Of a DNA stretch of 64,000 nt, positions 33,696-50,650 are shown piece after piece. Both the position numbers and the translations under genes were made by a program. Origin of the DNA: Monoplex corrugatus (Eukaryota; Mollusca; Gastropoda; Littorinimorpha; Ranellidae); assembly GCA_030674185.1 (NCBI GenBank), contig CM060307.1, forward strand, positions 66,052,905 through 66,116,904, in the 5' to 3' direction. Each line of letters starts with the position of its first letter. Position 1 is the first letter of the stretch. The notes under the pieces were generated by a model. It worked only from the letters and a program-made list of their open reading frames with translations, was not told the origin of the DNA and searched no databases.

Positions 33696-33733
33696 GTTTC
33701 AACAATTGAGCTGCAGAAAAATAACAAGGCTGA

Positions 33734-34044
<311 letters not shown>

Positions 34045-34190
34045 GAATGTGTGTCAGCAAGGATTTCTCAGCCATTAATGGACAGATCAGTTTATATACA
34101 AAATCAGATATTTGGGTTGTTCACAATCACGCACGCACGCACATATCAATCAACTAGCCAGCTAATAACAATAATATACTATCTAGCCAG

Positions 34191-34566
34191 CAAAGCCAGA
34201 ACAAGATTGAGGCAGCTGAGATGTGGTTTCTGAGAAGAGTGTTGAGAGTTCCAGGGACAGCAAAGAAAACAACGAGACAGTCTTGATGGAGGCAGACACA
34301 CGTAGATCATTCATAAGGAAGATTAGGAAAAGACAGGCAACATTTATAGGCCATTTTATGAGGAAAGGGGATTTGGAGCACCTGATCACAACAGGAAAGC
34401 TGGAGGGAAAGAGAGCACCAGGTAGACCCAGGGAGAAAATAATAGACGGACTTGCAGAGTGGCTGAAGACAAGGAGGGTGGAGGAGATGCTTGAAGCAAC
34501 AAGAGATAGAGACAGATGGAAGTCCATGATTGCCAACACCATACGGCAGGGCACCTGATGATGATG
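34191..34566 (+). mobile_element. LINE family A 3' fragment
   Basis: Encodes the C-terminal part only: RKRQATFIGHFMRKGDLEHL, GKLEGKRAPGRPREKIIDGL and RDRWKSMIANTIRQGT. It is flanked by the 13-bp repeat ACTATCTAGCCAG (34178-34190, 34567-34579). The paralogous site near 18005-18045 has no insertion, so it postdates the SPR duplication, or was lost from copy 1. Confidence 0.8.
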
Positions 34567-34990
34567 ACTATCTAGCCAGTATCAATTAAGAAGGCAACTA
34601 ACTACATCCTCCTCCTCCTCCTCATCATCATCAGTATAGTATGTTCAAGTAACTTAACATGTTAACAATCAACATCAACAAAACTTATCAAAATCAAACA
34701 AAGCCAAACCAAACACAATCTAACAAATGGGCATATCTAGATCAACACTACCAGATATCATATAAGCAATACGTGCCACTGATATCAATATGAGACAACT
34801 CCATTAATTAAAATGAATAGGCCTACGTATGTGTGACAATAAAACCCCGGTAGCTACTCTTGTCCAGGGACAGTTTTGACGCACCACTCATTAGGCCTAT
34901 GCCTAGCATCGGCTCTCGTGTGGCACGCGGCCGCTACATTCGGGGAGATCTGATTCAGTATAGTGCACCATACCGTATCGTTTGTCAACA

Positions 34991-39687
<4,697 letters not shown>

Positions 39688-39894
39688 ATTTAAAGACTGA
39701 CCATGGTTGTTTTCAAACAATAGAAATTGCATGTAAATTTACATTGACTATATGTCACATGAAAGTAAAGGGAAAAGGGATATTTTTGGTGATTTCTCAT
39801 TATTTCACCAGCCACGGCTTTCGTTTTCATCAGCCGTTCTCTAGTGTAATTTTGTAAAGTGGTATGGTCAAGATCAATATGTGTGTATATATGG

Positions 39895-39898
39895 ATAT

Positions 39899-39965
<67 letters not shown>
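39895..39965. repeat. (GATA)n microsatellite, about 17 copies
   Basis: A pure GATA/TAGA run inside the presumed SPR 3' UTR, immediately after the position where the pseudogene keeps its AATAAA. Confidence 0.95.
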
Positions 39966-39966
<1 letters not shown>

Positions 39967-40609
39967 AGATATGTAATGTAAATGTTTGTTTGACATTCCT
40001 GATTTGTGTACATATTTATTGTTGGCATGAACATTATTATCAGCTGTTCGATAGCATTTTTATTTCACCATTCTATGTGTGATCGTAATGCAATAACAAC
40101 CCAGTTCAAGATAGATCAGTGACATGTTTATGTGATTCCAGTATATTCAAAATTTATTTTTGGCCTCTTTGTAATCAGAAGTGCAATCTGAGTAAGTTTC
40201 ATTGTTCATGTTTAAGGAAAATCCATATATCAGCACCATTTATTGGGTAGTTGGCTGATAAATTGGACTGAACATGCCATCAGTGTTGGTTGTTCTCTGT
40301 ATGTGTTAGGTAATGCTTGACACCCAAATGCCCAAACTGTCAGTTTCACACATTTTACATGCAGCCAAAATGAGTTCTGTCCATTTTATGTGCGAACGAT
40401 CAACAACAAAACACGTGTGGCATTGTTCAAATTCCATGCGAATGGAACTATGACTGATTTCTTTTCTTCTTTGTAGCTGTTTTGTGCTACTAGTTTAAGA
40501 AATCTTGGTTTGAAGTCACAGTACACCTGCATATTGAGAAATACACCTGCATATTGATTTTAACTTTTTCTGTATGAGGCAAAATTTTTGTGTTCTTGAC
40601 CATTTGGGT

Positions 40610-43175
40610 GTACTCATACCTGCAAAAACAAAGCCTGGAACAGACTGCGACACGGATCACATTCTTGTGACAACCAAATTAAGAATGAAAATATTGAAGA
40701 AGCCTAAAACCAAAACTACGCCAAAGTTCGACATATCAAAATTAGAAAACCCTGAGCTGGCGTTAGAATTCAGTATAGAAACAAGTAATCGTTTCTTAAA
40801 GTTACTTGAAGTTTGGGATGAAAATGACTCATATCCTGATGAAATCTGGACAGACATAAAAAACACACTGACCAAAATCTCTGAAGAAAAACTAGGAAAA
40901 GAAGAAAAAAGGAAAAAAGCTAAGCCCTACATAAGTCAGGAAGTGATAGATCTGGCAGAAAAGAAAAGTCAAGCTCGAAAGCAGGGAGAGCGGGAAAAAT
41001 ACTCAGCACTGAAAAGGGAAATAAAAAGTAAAGTCAGAAGAGACAAAGCAAATTGGCTGGCACAAGAATGCAGTAAAATCAATGAACACAACGAAAACAG
41101 GAAGTCGAGGGAGCTCTTCAAACAAATAAAAAAAGTGAAAAAAACTAATTTCAAAGCAACAAACCAATGCATCAACAACAAGGATGGTCACACTCTGACT
41201 GAACCAGATGATGTCTTGGATAGGTGGAACGAATATGGCACATCACTTTTTGGCAAGCCTGACAGCCATGAAAATAATTTAGAGCCAAATTTGGAATTGA
41301 TCCCTGGAGATACGGAACCTGAACCTCTGCTCAGCGAAGTTGAATCTGCCATTAAAGATCTAAAATGCAGAAAGTCTCCTGGTCTTGACAATATTCCTGG
41401 AGAGTTGTTGAAACACTCAGGTGATGGTGGACTCAAAGTAATGCATCACTTATGCTGCAAGATATGGAAGACTTGTCAGTGGCCTACAGACTGGAAGCTC
41501 CAAGAATTTTGTCATGTTACATAAGAGTGGAAATGTCAAAGACTGCAACAATTATAGAACAATTGCACTGATCAGTCATGCCAGTAAAATACTGCTGATA
41601 ATAATTTTAAACAGGTTAAAGCCAAAAGTAGAGGAAGAGCTATCCGACTGTCAGGCAGGCTATAGGAAAAACAGGGGAACAATAGATATGCTGTTTGTAC
41701 TCCAGATATTGATAGAAAAGATTAGAAACACAGACCAAGAGATGTTCATCGTTTTCATTGACTACAGCAAAGCATTTGATAGCGTGATTCACCAAAGTCT
41801 TTTCCACTTCATGATCAAAATGGGTTTTCCAAGACATCTGGTTTCCCTCATAGCTTCATTATATAATGATCAAAAAGCAACAATCAGATGGAATAATCAA
41901 AACTGCAAATTTTTTAACATCACTAAAGGGGTAAGGCAAGGTTGCATCCTGTCTCCACATCTCTTCAGCATATACACTGAACATATCATGAGAGAAGCAG
42001 ACATAGAAGACATGGGAGTAAATATTGGTGGTAGAAACCTGTCAAATTTACGCTACGCAGATGACACAGGATTACTGGCAGACAACATTACAGGCTCTAG
42101 GAGGATCCTGTACAGGGTAGACCGGGTTGGAAAGGCAGCTGGGCTGGACTTAAATTCAAAGAAGACAAAGGTTATGCATGTTGCAGGCAAATATAACACT
42201 AGACAGGACCAGATCATGCTAAACCAAGTCCCTCTAGAAAATGTCAAGGACTTTAGATATTTAGGTTCAGTCAAGACACACGATGGAACATGCTCAAAAG
42301 ACATAAAGATGAGAATTGGAATGGCCAAGAACAGTATGGTTCAATTGAACAATATTTGGAAAGACCACAGCATAACAGCAGACCTTAAGATAAAACTCTT
42401 AAAATGTCTTGTCTGGCCAGTGATGTTATACGGCTGCGAGGCATGGACAATGAAGAAAGAGGATGAAAGACGAGTGGAAGCAGCAGAGCTGTGGTTTTAC
42501 CGAAGACTGCTGAGGGTCAAATGGACGGATAGGCGCTCAAATGAAAGCATACTGAATGAGTTGGGTACTACACGCAAGCTTCTAGTACTCATACAACGGA
42601 GGAAACTGAAATATGTTGGACACGCAATCCGTAATGAGAGAACAGACTTGATGTCCACTGTCCTCCAAGGTAAAGTGGAAGGAAAGAGAAACAGAGGACG
42701 GCCACCTGCATCACTTGCTAGAAACATCACAAACATCAGTGGCAAGAAACTCCAGGAGGTGGTCAGACTTAGCCAAGATCGAGAGTGCTGGAGGCAACTT
42801 GTGAGGACATCATGTGCAGCGGCCAACACTGTTCCCGGTGACGCCGACAGGTGAGACAGGTGAGACATACCTATACTTTTTAAACTGGACATATAGTAAT
42901 TATTTATTTCTGTACGATGTGGGCTTGCACAGACTTGTTCTTTTATTTTAGGAAATTGATTATTCATTTCTGTATGACATAGGTGTGTACACACCCATGT
43001 TTTAATCCTAGGGAAATTGATGACTGTTTAATTCTGTAGGACATGAGAGTGCACTTACCCATAATTTTATCATAGGGAAATTGATGACTATTTATTTCTG
43101 TATGATGTGGACATGCACACTCCCATACTTTGTCAAAGGGAAATTGATGGTTATTTATTTCTGTAAAATATGACT
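40610..43175 (+). mobile_element. 5'-truncated non-LTR retrotransposon (family F) with nearly intact RT
   Basis: The first frame starts at the end of an APE endonuclease (GTDCDTDHILVTTKLRMK), continues with a linker (DRWNEYGTSLFG) and the RT start (KCRKSPGLDNIPGELL). After one frame change at about 41511-41515 a 446-codon frame (to 42854) holds NNYRTIALISHASKILL, FIDYSKAFDSVIHQSL, GVRQGCILSPHLFSIY, LRYADDTGLLADN, VMLYGCEAWTMKKEDERRVE and RRKLKYVGHAIRNE. Family F shares the architecture of family A but is a distinct lineage. The break is one extra T in a TTTT run (GAATTTTGTCATG). The 3' end carries tandem repeats of about 65 bp. Confidence 0.85.
42880..43175. repeat. About 65-bp tandem repeat, 4-5 units, in the LINE 3' region
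   Basis: The unit contains GGAAATTGATGACTATTTAT, TTCTGTATGATGTGGACATG and CACTCCCATACTTT. Units are diverged by substitutions and small gaps. It directly follows the family F coding region, so it is probably its 3' UTR. Confidence 0.75.
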
Positions 43176-44424
43176 TCCATACTATTATGAACTTAATTGT
43201 GTATTATTTGTTTCTTATCAGAAAAATTGAATTATTCAAGACCAAAGAAAGACATAGAAAACAAAAGTAGATTTCCATATTTCTGTGTGTGTCTGTTAGC
43301 ACAATGTCAGGTTGTTCAGGTGTGTATGTACATATGCTTCTTCATACATATACACGCATGTATATGCCTGAAAGAGAATGACAGTGAGTGAAATGCACAC
43401 TGGAGAAAAGCAGATATGCCTTACAATTGGTGCCTTTTTCTGGTCCCAAATTGAGGCATGATAAGCAGATTGTGATGAATGTCATCAAACATTGCAAGAG
43501 CAGGGGACAGAAACTAGACCAAAAGTTTTCCCAGTGCAACAGTGAGCATGTCACAATGGACTGAAACCAGATTGTCTAATGTTGAAACAAGGAACCAATA
43601 AGAACGACCTGGATGTGTGCAGGCAACTCATATCATATGATATAACGCATTCATTCCCCTGAAGAGTGGTGTCAGTCTAGACAACTGATGCTCGAATGCT
43701 TGCATACTCTCTTTGCATGATGCCTGCAGAGCCAAGTACAGCAGCAGGGAAAGGACTTGGTACTTTTCTTTTTGTTTCTCTCAGGGGCAATATCTCTCTT
43801 CCTTGTGTGGATCTTGGGCTGTTGTGGTTCCTTCATTTCTTGCTCGCTGTTAGGAAAGAAGCTAACAGCACATCTTTTTTGTCTTTGACTCTACTGTGCG
43901 GATGAAATTTGGTTGAGATTGGTATTGTATCAAGACTGTTTTGGGAGTTGGTGGATTGCTGTCTTTTCAAGACCATTTTGGGTGGCAAGTCTCATGGTCC
44001 TTGGAAATTGTTCTTCTTAACAATTCTTTGCAACAGCCTTGAACTGCAGTGCACTGCTGTATTGTGCCTGACTTCCTTGTGTGACAGATGATGCAGCAGG
44101 AAAACTTTCATTAACATTTGCAGCCACTGCAGTCAGCATTTGTAAAGATGTTTATCAGTCATTGTCATGTTTTATATCTTTTTTTTTCTCTTCATGCTGC
44201 ATGCATGTGCTGTCTTGTCAGATTTTCCACAACTACTTTTGTAGCATTGTAGAAAATGTCAGGGTTTTTCTGACTTGTGGACATGTCAACTGCTGCATCA
44301 TGGTGCATGGTACTCTGGGCCACACCAGTTTTGTTTGCTTTTGTCTGGTTGTTTACGGGTGGTGTGTTAGTGAATTCAAACTTTGAAACTTGCATAGGCA
44401 ATCTACTGTCATTCCGGGTCCTTG
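43176..44424. other. No gene seen
   Basis: Non-coding sequence with no supported exon, repeat hallmark or RNA gene. It belongs to the part of duplication copy 2 that lacks a copy 1 counterpart. Confidence 0.5.
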
Positions 44425-45570
44425 TGGCAAGGGTCTTTTTGTTATGGTCGTGTACAAGTTGTCTCCATAAATGGTGTCTCTTCTAATCCTACCATCTTGA
44501 AGTACGGTGTTCCTCAGGGCTCTGTCTTAGGCCCTATTCTCTTTATTTTGTACACTCAGCCCATCTCTGACATTGTAGCCCATCATCACATATCCCATCA
44601 CTGTTTTTCTGATGACAACCAAATCTACATGTCTGGCCATCCCTCCACTATCCCTTCTATAATTCAACGCACACAGCTCTGCATTTCTGACATAAAGTCT
44701 TGGATGACATGCAACAAACTCCAGCTGAATAATGACAAAACAGAATTTATATTTATTGCATCAAAGCGACTTCTGTCTACTGTGCCTATCCCTGTTTCTA
44801 TCCAGCTTGAAGACTCGGTAATCCACACTTCCACATCCGTGCGTAATCTTGGAGTTGTACTGGACCAAACTCTTTCCTTCCACAGCCAGGTATCCTCTGT
44901 CTGTCGTGCTTGTTACTTAGAACTTCGACGGATCAGTTCTGTGCGTCATCTTCTATCTGAAGAAAGCACTATAACTCTCATTTCTGCACTCATTCTTTCC
45001 AGACTCAACTACTGTAACTCGCTTCTTGCTGGCTGCCCCCAAACACTCTTATCCAAATTGCAAAAAGTTCAAAATAACGCTGCTCGCCTTGTACGGAAAT
45101 GCCCAAGGTCAACTCATGTTTCCCCTCTGCTTCGAACTCTACACTGGCTTCCTGTTCGAAAGCGTATTGACTATAAACTTTCCCTCCTATGCCATAAGTC
45201 TCTGGCTGGTCTAGCTCCCCCCTATCTTTCTGATCTCCTGACTGTTTACATTCCCTCCAGAGAGCTACGCTCTTCTACTGATGCCCACCTACTTAGAATC
45301 CCACGCTTCCACAACAAAACTCTTGGTGAACGTGCTTTTTCTTATCAGGCCCCCTCTATTTGGAACAAACTTCCCTTTCCTCTCCGCTCTACCTGTACCC
45401 TTTCTTCGTTTAAGTCCAGTCTAAAAACCACTCTTTTTAAATCCTAGCCTGTAGTTCTGTACTCTTACTTCAGCTGCCACCTTGAAATCTGTGCCCGCGC
45501 GCGTGTGTGTGTGTGTGCGGGTGTGTGTGTGTGTGTGTGTGTGTGTGCGGGTGTGTGTGTGTGTGTGTGC

Positions 45571-45613
<43 letters not shown>

Positions 45614-45732
45614 TGCGTGTGTGTGTGTGTTTGTGTGTGCGCGCGTGTGTGTGTTTACTGTAAGCGCTTAGGGCTTTTTTTAGATTAAGCGCCATAAATG
45701 TTCACTATTATTATTATTATTATTATTATAAG
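44425..45732 (+). mobile_element. L2-clade LINE, 5'-truncated
   Basis: One open frame (44422-45447) encodes the second half of RT and the C-terminal domain: YGVPQGSVLGPILFILYT, a FSDDNQIY variant of the YADD box, KLQLNNDKTEFIFI, RNLGVVLDQTLSFHSQ, LQKVQNNAARLVRK, LHWLPVRKRIDYKLSLLCHK, LAGLAPPYLSDLL and APSIWNKLPFPLRS. This C-terminal series is diagnostic of the L2/CR1 group, L2 in particular. The 3' UTR has a GT-rich microsatellite (45497-45655), then a possible stem (AAGCGCTTAGGGC...AAGCGCC) and an (ATT)n tail at 45706-45730. The frame is intact over about 340 codons, suggesting a young copy. Confidence 0.85.
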
Positions 45733-45734
45733 AG

Positions 45735-46975
45735 CGACATGTCTGCCAATTTATCATTTACTGAAGAATTGCCTGCTGTCACAATCTTTCCTGGCTTGAG
45801 GACTGGATTGCAGAGCTATATAATGAGTGTCTGCCATTGTTTTCTTGTTGATTGCTTCCTGATGTCCCAGTGAGGACTTACAAACACCAATTAGTCTGGG
45901 CTAAACAACCCAGAAAACCGCTACACTGAAGTCTAGTGAGTGTGGAGGCAGCAGTCCTTCCTTCCAACCTGATTGCAAAAGTCTGGTACAATAAAAAAAA
46001 AATCTTTGTACAAGTAGCCTTCAATCCACCCGGCTGTGAATGGGTACATGATCCTATTTAGAAAACATAAAAAGGCGACAAAACAAATGGGCATTGCCCT
46101 CATAATATTGGCTCTGAGAAAAGTTGGAAGCGAGCCATTACCTCATACTCTCCAAGCTCCACTACCTCAAGGCTATAGGACAACCTTGACCAATGGCCCA
46201 TCTCATCCCCCCACCCCCTTTTTTTATTATTTTTTTTTGCTATTAATAACTCTTGACACACCCACATGGTACAGAATAGGATATCATACAGTGGGAGGTT
46301 CACTCCAAGTAAACATAGTTGCAGTCACATCCACCCAGTAAAGGATGGAACAGTTTTTCATGTCTATGTGAATATGGGGTGTGCCCATACCCACATGGTA
46401 AAGAATGAAATAGTCCGGTGATCACCTCTCTAGAAGTATGGGTGAACCCACACCATACAGAAAGGGTTTAACTTTTTACCCATTCAGAAAAGATAATAAT
46501 GATAATGGTAATAAAAAAAAAGAAAACATGTAAAATTAAGGATGAAATATACAGAACGTTTTTTGATAGATATGTTAACTCAGGGTGGATCCATTACATG
46601 TGATACAGTTTTTTTTTTCCTGTTTGATTCTTGACCAGTTTTGTCAGTGTTTGTTTGACAAACATGAGAAAGATTGTGTGTGTTAAGCAATATAGTGGTT
46701 TTTTATGTCTGCCTGTTGTAATTTTCAGAAAAAGTAACATTTTCGCTTTTCAGAAAAAGTAACATTTTTGCTTTCATGTTGTTTATTTGTTTGTTTCTAT
46801 ATTTTTGTATGCCTTTTTCAGCTAAGTGTCTTACAAACTGTGACAGTGCAAGAATAATTACTGTGTAGCTGTGCCGCTTGATCTTTCCAATTGTTTCTTC
46901 CTGTATTGGATTAAAACCTTTTTAAACAGAAAACAACTTTTAATAAACATACCATGACTCACAAGTTCTAATATC
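45735..46975. other. No gene seen; degenerate repeat material
   Basis: A SINE-like stretch around 46020-46190 (CCCGGCTGTGAATGGGTACA) and short imperfect repeats of CCCACATGGTA at 46261 and 46391 are the only structures. No splice-bounded frame. Confidence 0.4.
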
Positions 46976-47070
46976 ATATCATCATCATCATCATGTGCCC
47001 AGTCACATGGTGTTGGCGATCATGGCCCTCCATACGAACCTATTTTTTGTCAATGCAAGCACTCATATCA
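46976..47070 (-). mobile_element. LINE family A 3' terminal fragment
   Basis: (ATC)n followed by TGTTGGCGATCATGGCCCTC matches the 3' end of family A at 14405-14480 (minus orientation). Confidence 0.6.
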
Positions 47071-47132
47071 TGTGGCTATTAGTTATTTTGGCCTAGTCAA
47101 AGATCGAGGCTGTGCTGCTACCATAGAAATTA

Positions 47133-48456
47133 CGAGGGCGAGTCAAAAAGTGATGCCTTTTTATTTATGTTAGACAAAGTTTTTGATGAAATTACCTGAA
47201 ATGTTGCTCAGTTACAAATGATTATAACTGGTACAGACTGAAATATTTTGTTTGGTATGTTACCGGTTCATAGACTCATGAGGAAAATTCAAATGGCTGC
47301 CCCCTTAGAGCTGCGTCAAAAACAAAGAGCAGTGATTGAATTCCTTGTTGCTGAGGGGGAAACCCCTGTGAACATTCACAGACGATTACGGAATGTGTAT
47401 AAGGAGAATATTTAGATTATAGCATAATCGCAGGTGGGTTTGTTGTCTGAATGATGAAAAGGTGGGAACTGCAAGCGTAGCCGATAAACTCTGTTCTGGC
47501 TGTCCTCCGTCCACTTCTGTGAATCCTGCAAGTAAAGCAAAAGCAGATGCTCTGATTAGAGAAGATAGGCGCATAACTTTTGAGGAGTTAGCAGAAAACC
47601 TTGAAGTGAGCCATGGAAGTGCTTATAACATTGTTGAATCACTTGGGTTTTCATACGTGTGTGCCCGTTGGGTACCGAGAGAGCTGACTACCAAACGCAA
47701 GACTGACAGGGTCAACGCCCGCACTGAACTTCTTGAACAAAGTCAAAGAGACATCACCTTCTTTGGAAGGCTTGTTACCGGTGATGAAACATGGATTCAC
47801 CATTATGAACCGGAATCAAAGAGGCAGTCAATGGAATGGCGCCAATACCGAAAAAATTCAAGACGGAAAAGTCAGCTGGAAAAATCATGGCGACTGTCTT
47901 TTGGGATGCTCAAGATGTCATTCTGGTTGATTTTTTGCCAAGAGGAAAAACAATAAACTCTGAGGCATACATTAAGACCCTGACGAGGCTCAAAGCAAGA
48001 ATCCGAGGAGTGAAACCCAACTTGCAAATCGATAATGTCCTCCTTCTGCATGACAATGCTCGACCACACACAAGCATCAGGACAAGGGAGACAATAGCCT
48101 CATTCGGGTGGACAACTTTAACGCATCCTCCGTACTCACAAGACTTAGCCCTTCAGACTATCGTCTCTTCAGCCCCATGAAAGAGGGTTTGAGAGGCAAA
48201 CATTATGCCAGTGACGAGGAAGTGAAAACTGCATTGAAGATATGGCTCCAAGCACAGTCCACAGAACTTTATGAGGCAGGGATGCATGCCCTCGTTCGAA
48301 GGTGGAACATTGCTATTGAGAGAAACGGTGATTATGTTGAGAAGTAGGGATGTGATCCCCAGAGGACCAGCTTCATTTTGATGTATGATACATGTTCCTG
48401 TGTCGGTAATTGTTCCTGTACTAAAGAAAAAGGCATTACTTTTTGACTCACCCTCT
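47133..48456 (+). mobile_element. mariner-type DNA transposon, inactive
   Basis: 1324 bp with terminal inverted repeats of about 30 bp (left CGAGGGCGAGTCAAAAAGTG, right its near complement CTTTTTGACTCACCCTCT) and flanking TA duplications (47131-47132, 48457-48458). Size and TA target fit mariner. The transposase is inside. Confidence 0.9.
47293..48347 (+). pseudogene. mariner transposase remnant
   Basis: Pieces in order: MAAPLELRQKQRAVIEFL with stop at about 47415; helix-turn-helix part TFEELAENLEVSHGSAYNIV; first catalytic region VTGDETWIHHYEPESK; second LLLHDNARPHTS; third HPPYSQDLA, after which a frame change is needed to reach PSDYRLF holding the final Asp of a D,D34D triad. The C-terminus is AGMHALVRRWNIAIERNGDY. 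At least three frame changes plus a stop mean it is dead. Confidence 0.88.
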
Positions 48457-48458
48457 TA

Positions 48459-49445
48459 ATTAGAACCCTTGCTACCATAAGTGGCAGTTTGTTTATATGT
48501 TATTTGTTTGTTAACTCGTTTATTGGTTTTTATTTTTTTCCTTTTGCAAAGAAGTATTTATGCAGACTTGCTCTCACATATTCCCTTTTTCCATACAATT
48601 CTTATTTGTTATGACATGACACTTTGGCATTTGTAATCACATGTGCTTTTACATTGTATGACCATAATTGGTGTAGTTGCAAATGGAGGTTGATAGTTCC
48701 TTCATCAAGTGTGAACGTGATGTGTGCATTAGATTTGATTCTTTTAAAGGGAAAAAAACAATAATCAAGCTATGCTTGTGATCTCTTTTTGTGGGCTTCC
48801 TATGTTTGTGTGGGGTTGTAGGCCTACGTGTGTGTGTTGTTGTTGGTTGTTTTTGTCGTCATTGTTGTACAAAGGCAGCCATGAAAATAAAGCAGTGACA
48901 TTGAAACTTAACAATTTTGAAAAAGAAAGCATTCAAATGTACAAAGCTGGAATTCTCTTAAGCTAGATATGTAAGCCTATTATGAGCAAACTTTAGATCA
49001 ATTTGTATACAAAGTAGTTGCTGAAATGTTTTACTATTTCTTTCATCTTGATGATCCAAGAAACGGATCATACTCACCGCTCACTCAGAACTAAATGAGG
49101 GACGTGATAACCAAGTGATTAGGACCCTCTTTGTTTTTTTGTGCATGTGAGGGTGCATACATGTGTGAGCCCTCATGTGTGTGTATGCTGCTGATTGTGG
49201 AAAGCTGTAAACATAAAAGGCCCCTATTGATTGTGAGATGTTTGGTTACTTTATATGTGGATGAGACTGAGCTGTATGTTATGTGTGTATAAGCACATTT
49301 ATAGAATCAAACAAGAAATAATTTCCAACTTTTCTATGAGGAAAGTTTGCATATTCTTTTCATGTGTTTCTTTTTTTCCCTACTATTCTTTTCATTAGAA
49401 TGAATAATCAGATCAATAAATTCCACCGGTAATAACTGATTTTGA
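48459..49445. other. No gene seen
   Basis: AT-rich sequence with T-rich stretches. A tRNA-like scrap (GATAACCAAGTGATTAGGAC near 49106) may be a SINE head, but no body is recognisable. Confidence 0.45.
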
Positions 49446-50039
49446 GAGTATTCCTAAATTAACCTTTTTTACTATTTTGGGTCAAATACACATGTTCACC
49501 CATGCATGTGCAAGTATTCTTTGTTTTTTGTTTTTTTCTTTCTTTCTTCCTTTTTTTTCTTTTTGTTTTGTTTTGAGAAAAGGCTTAATTAAATGAAACA
49601 GCAACAACAAGAATCACAGTTTTTTTCTATTCATCCACAAACTCTCAAAGTACACACTGTCTTCCAAAGTTTTGTAAGCTTTCTCTTTATTCAGGAGGAA
49701 CAGAATTTGCTGCCACTTTGTACTGGAATGTGTGAGTCATTACACTGAACAATGAAGCACAATGTACCAGCAAATCAACCAACAAAACTTCATTAATTTG
49801 TGCAAGCCAGCAACTGGGACCGTACAGTGTGCATACACTGTGTATGCATCATGTCCCTCTTGTAACATACGCACACAACACACCCATTTTTAAATCTGTT
49901 CCTCTTGTAACATATGCACGCAACACAAACATTTTTAATTCAAAGTTAAAACCACTGTAAACAATAATTCATCAAACTTGAAAATTGATGCATGAAACAA
50001 GCAGTTTAAGCAAACACAGCTGCAGAAAAACAAGACTGA

Positions 50040-50042
<3 letters not shown>

Positions 50043-50106
<64 letters not shown>

Positions 50107-50275
50107 ATGTCTGCCTGTGTCTGTGTTGTGAGTCATCTGTGTCTGTGTCTGTGAGTGTGTGTGTGTGTGTGTGTGTGTAGAGAAAGAGAGAGAGAGAGAG
50201 AGAGAGACATGGCACCTGTGACTATCACAAGAATATAAGTGTGAGTGAGTGTGTGTGTGTGCGCACGCGCGCGTG
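50043..50275. repeat. (TG)n and (GA)n microsatellites at the end of duplication copy 2
   Basis: (TG)n at 50043-50098 and 50152-50178, then (GA)n at about 50181-50207 and GC-rich alternation at 50260-50280. Homology to copy 1 stops here. Confidence 0.85.
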
Positions 50276-50364
50276 TGCACATGCATGGGTAGTGCATGTG
50301 TGCGTGTGTTTGAAGTAATAGAAAATACAATAAGCTTTGATGACAGGTCAGAGTTTTGAATTTG

Positions 50365-50650
50365 TTCAGGAGGGATTCATCGCATTCGAACAACTTATGC
50401 ACTCCACCCAAAGCTGCCAGCACTTATCTGGCATGTCAGCAGTTATCTGGCAGACTCCTTAAGCCTGCACAAAACCCTCTGTGCTGGCGAGATCTTGAAA
50501 TAGAAAGGAGAATGGGACCTATGAAAACCTGACACAACCAGAATCACTGAAGCACCGGGATGAGCAAGCCAACTGTTACGTTATGGGGTGGAACAGAGTT
50601 CAAAACATGAGATCTTGAGCACATGACTATCAAAAGAGTCAGCCAGCATG
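50365..50650 (-). mobile_element. tRNA-derived SINE S2, copy
   Basis: On the minus strand the head reads TTTTGATAGTCATGTGCTCA then TTTTGAACTCTGTTCC (boxes A and B, degenerate). The body shares GCCTGCACAAAACCCTCTGT and the duplicated CAGCAGTTATCTGGCAGACT stretch. Confidence 0.55.
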
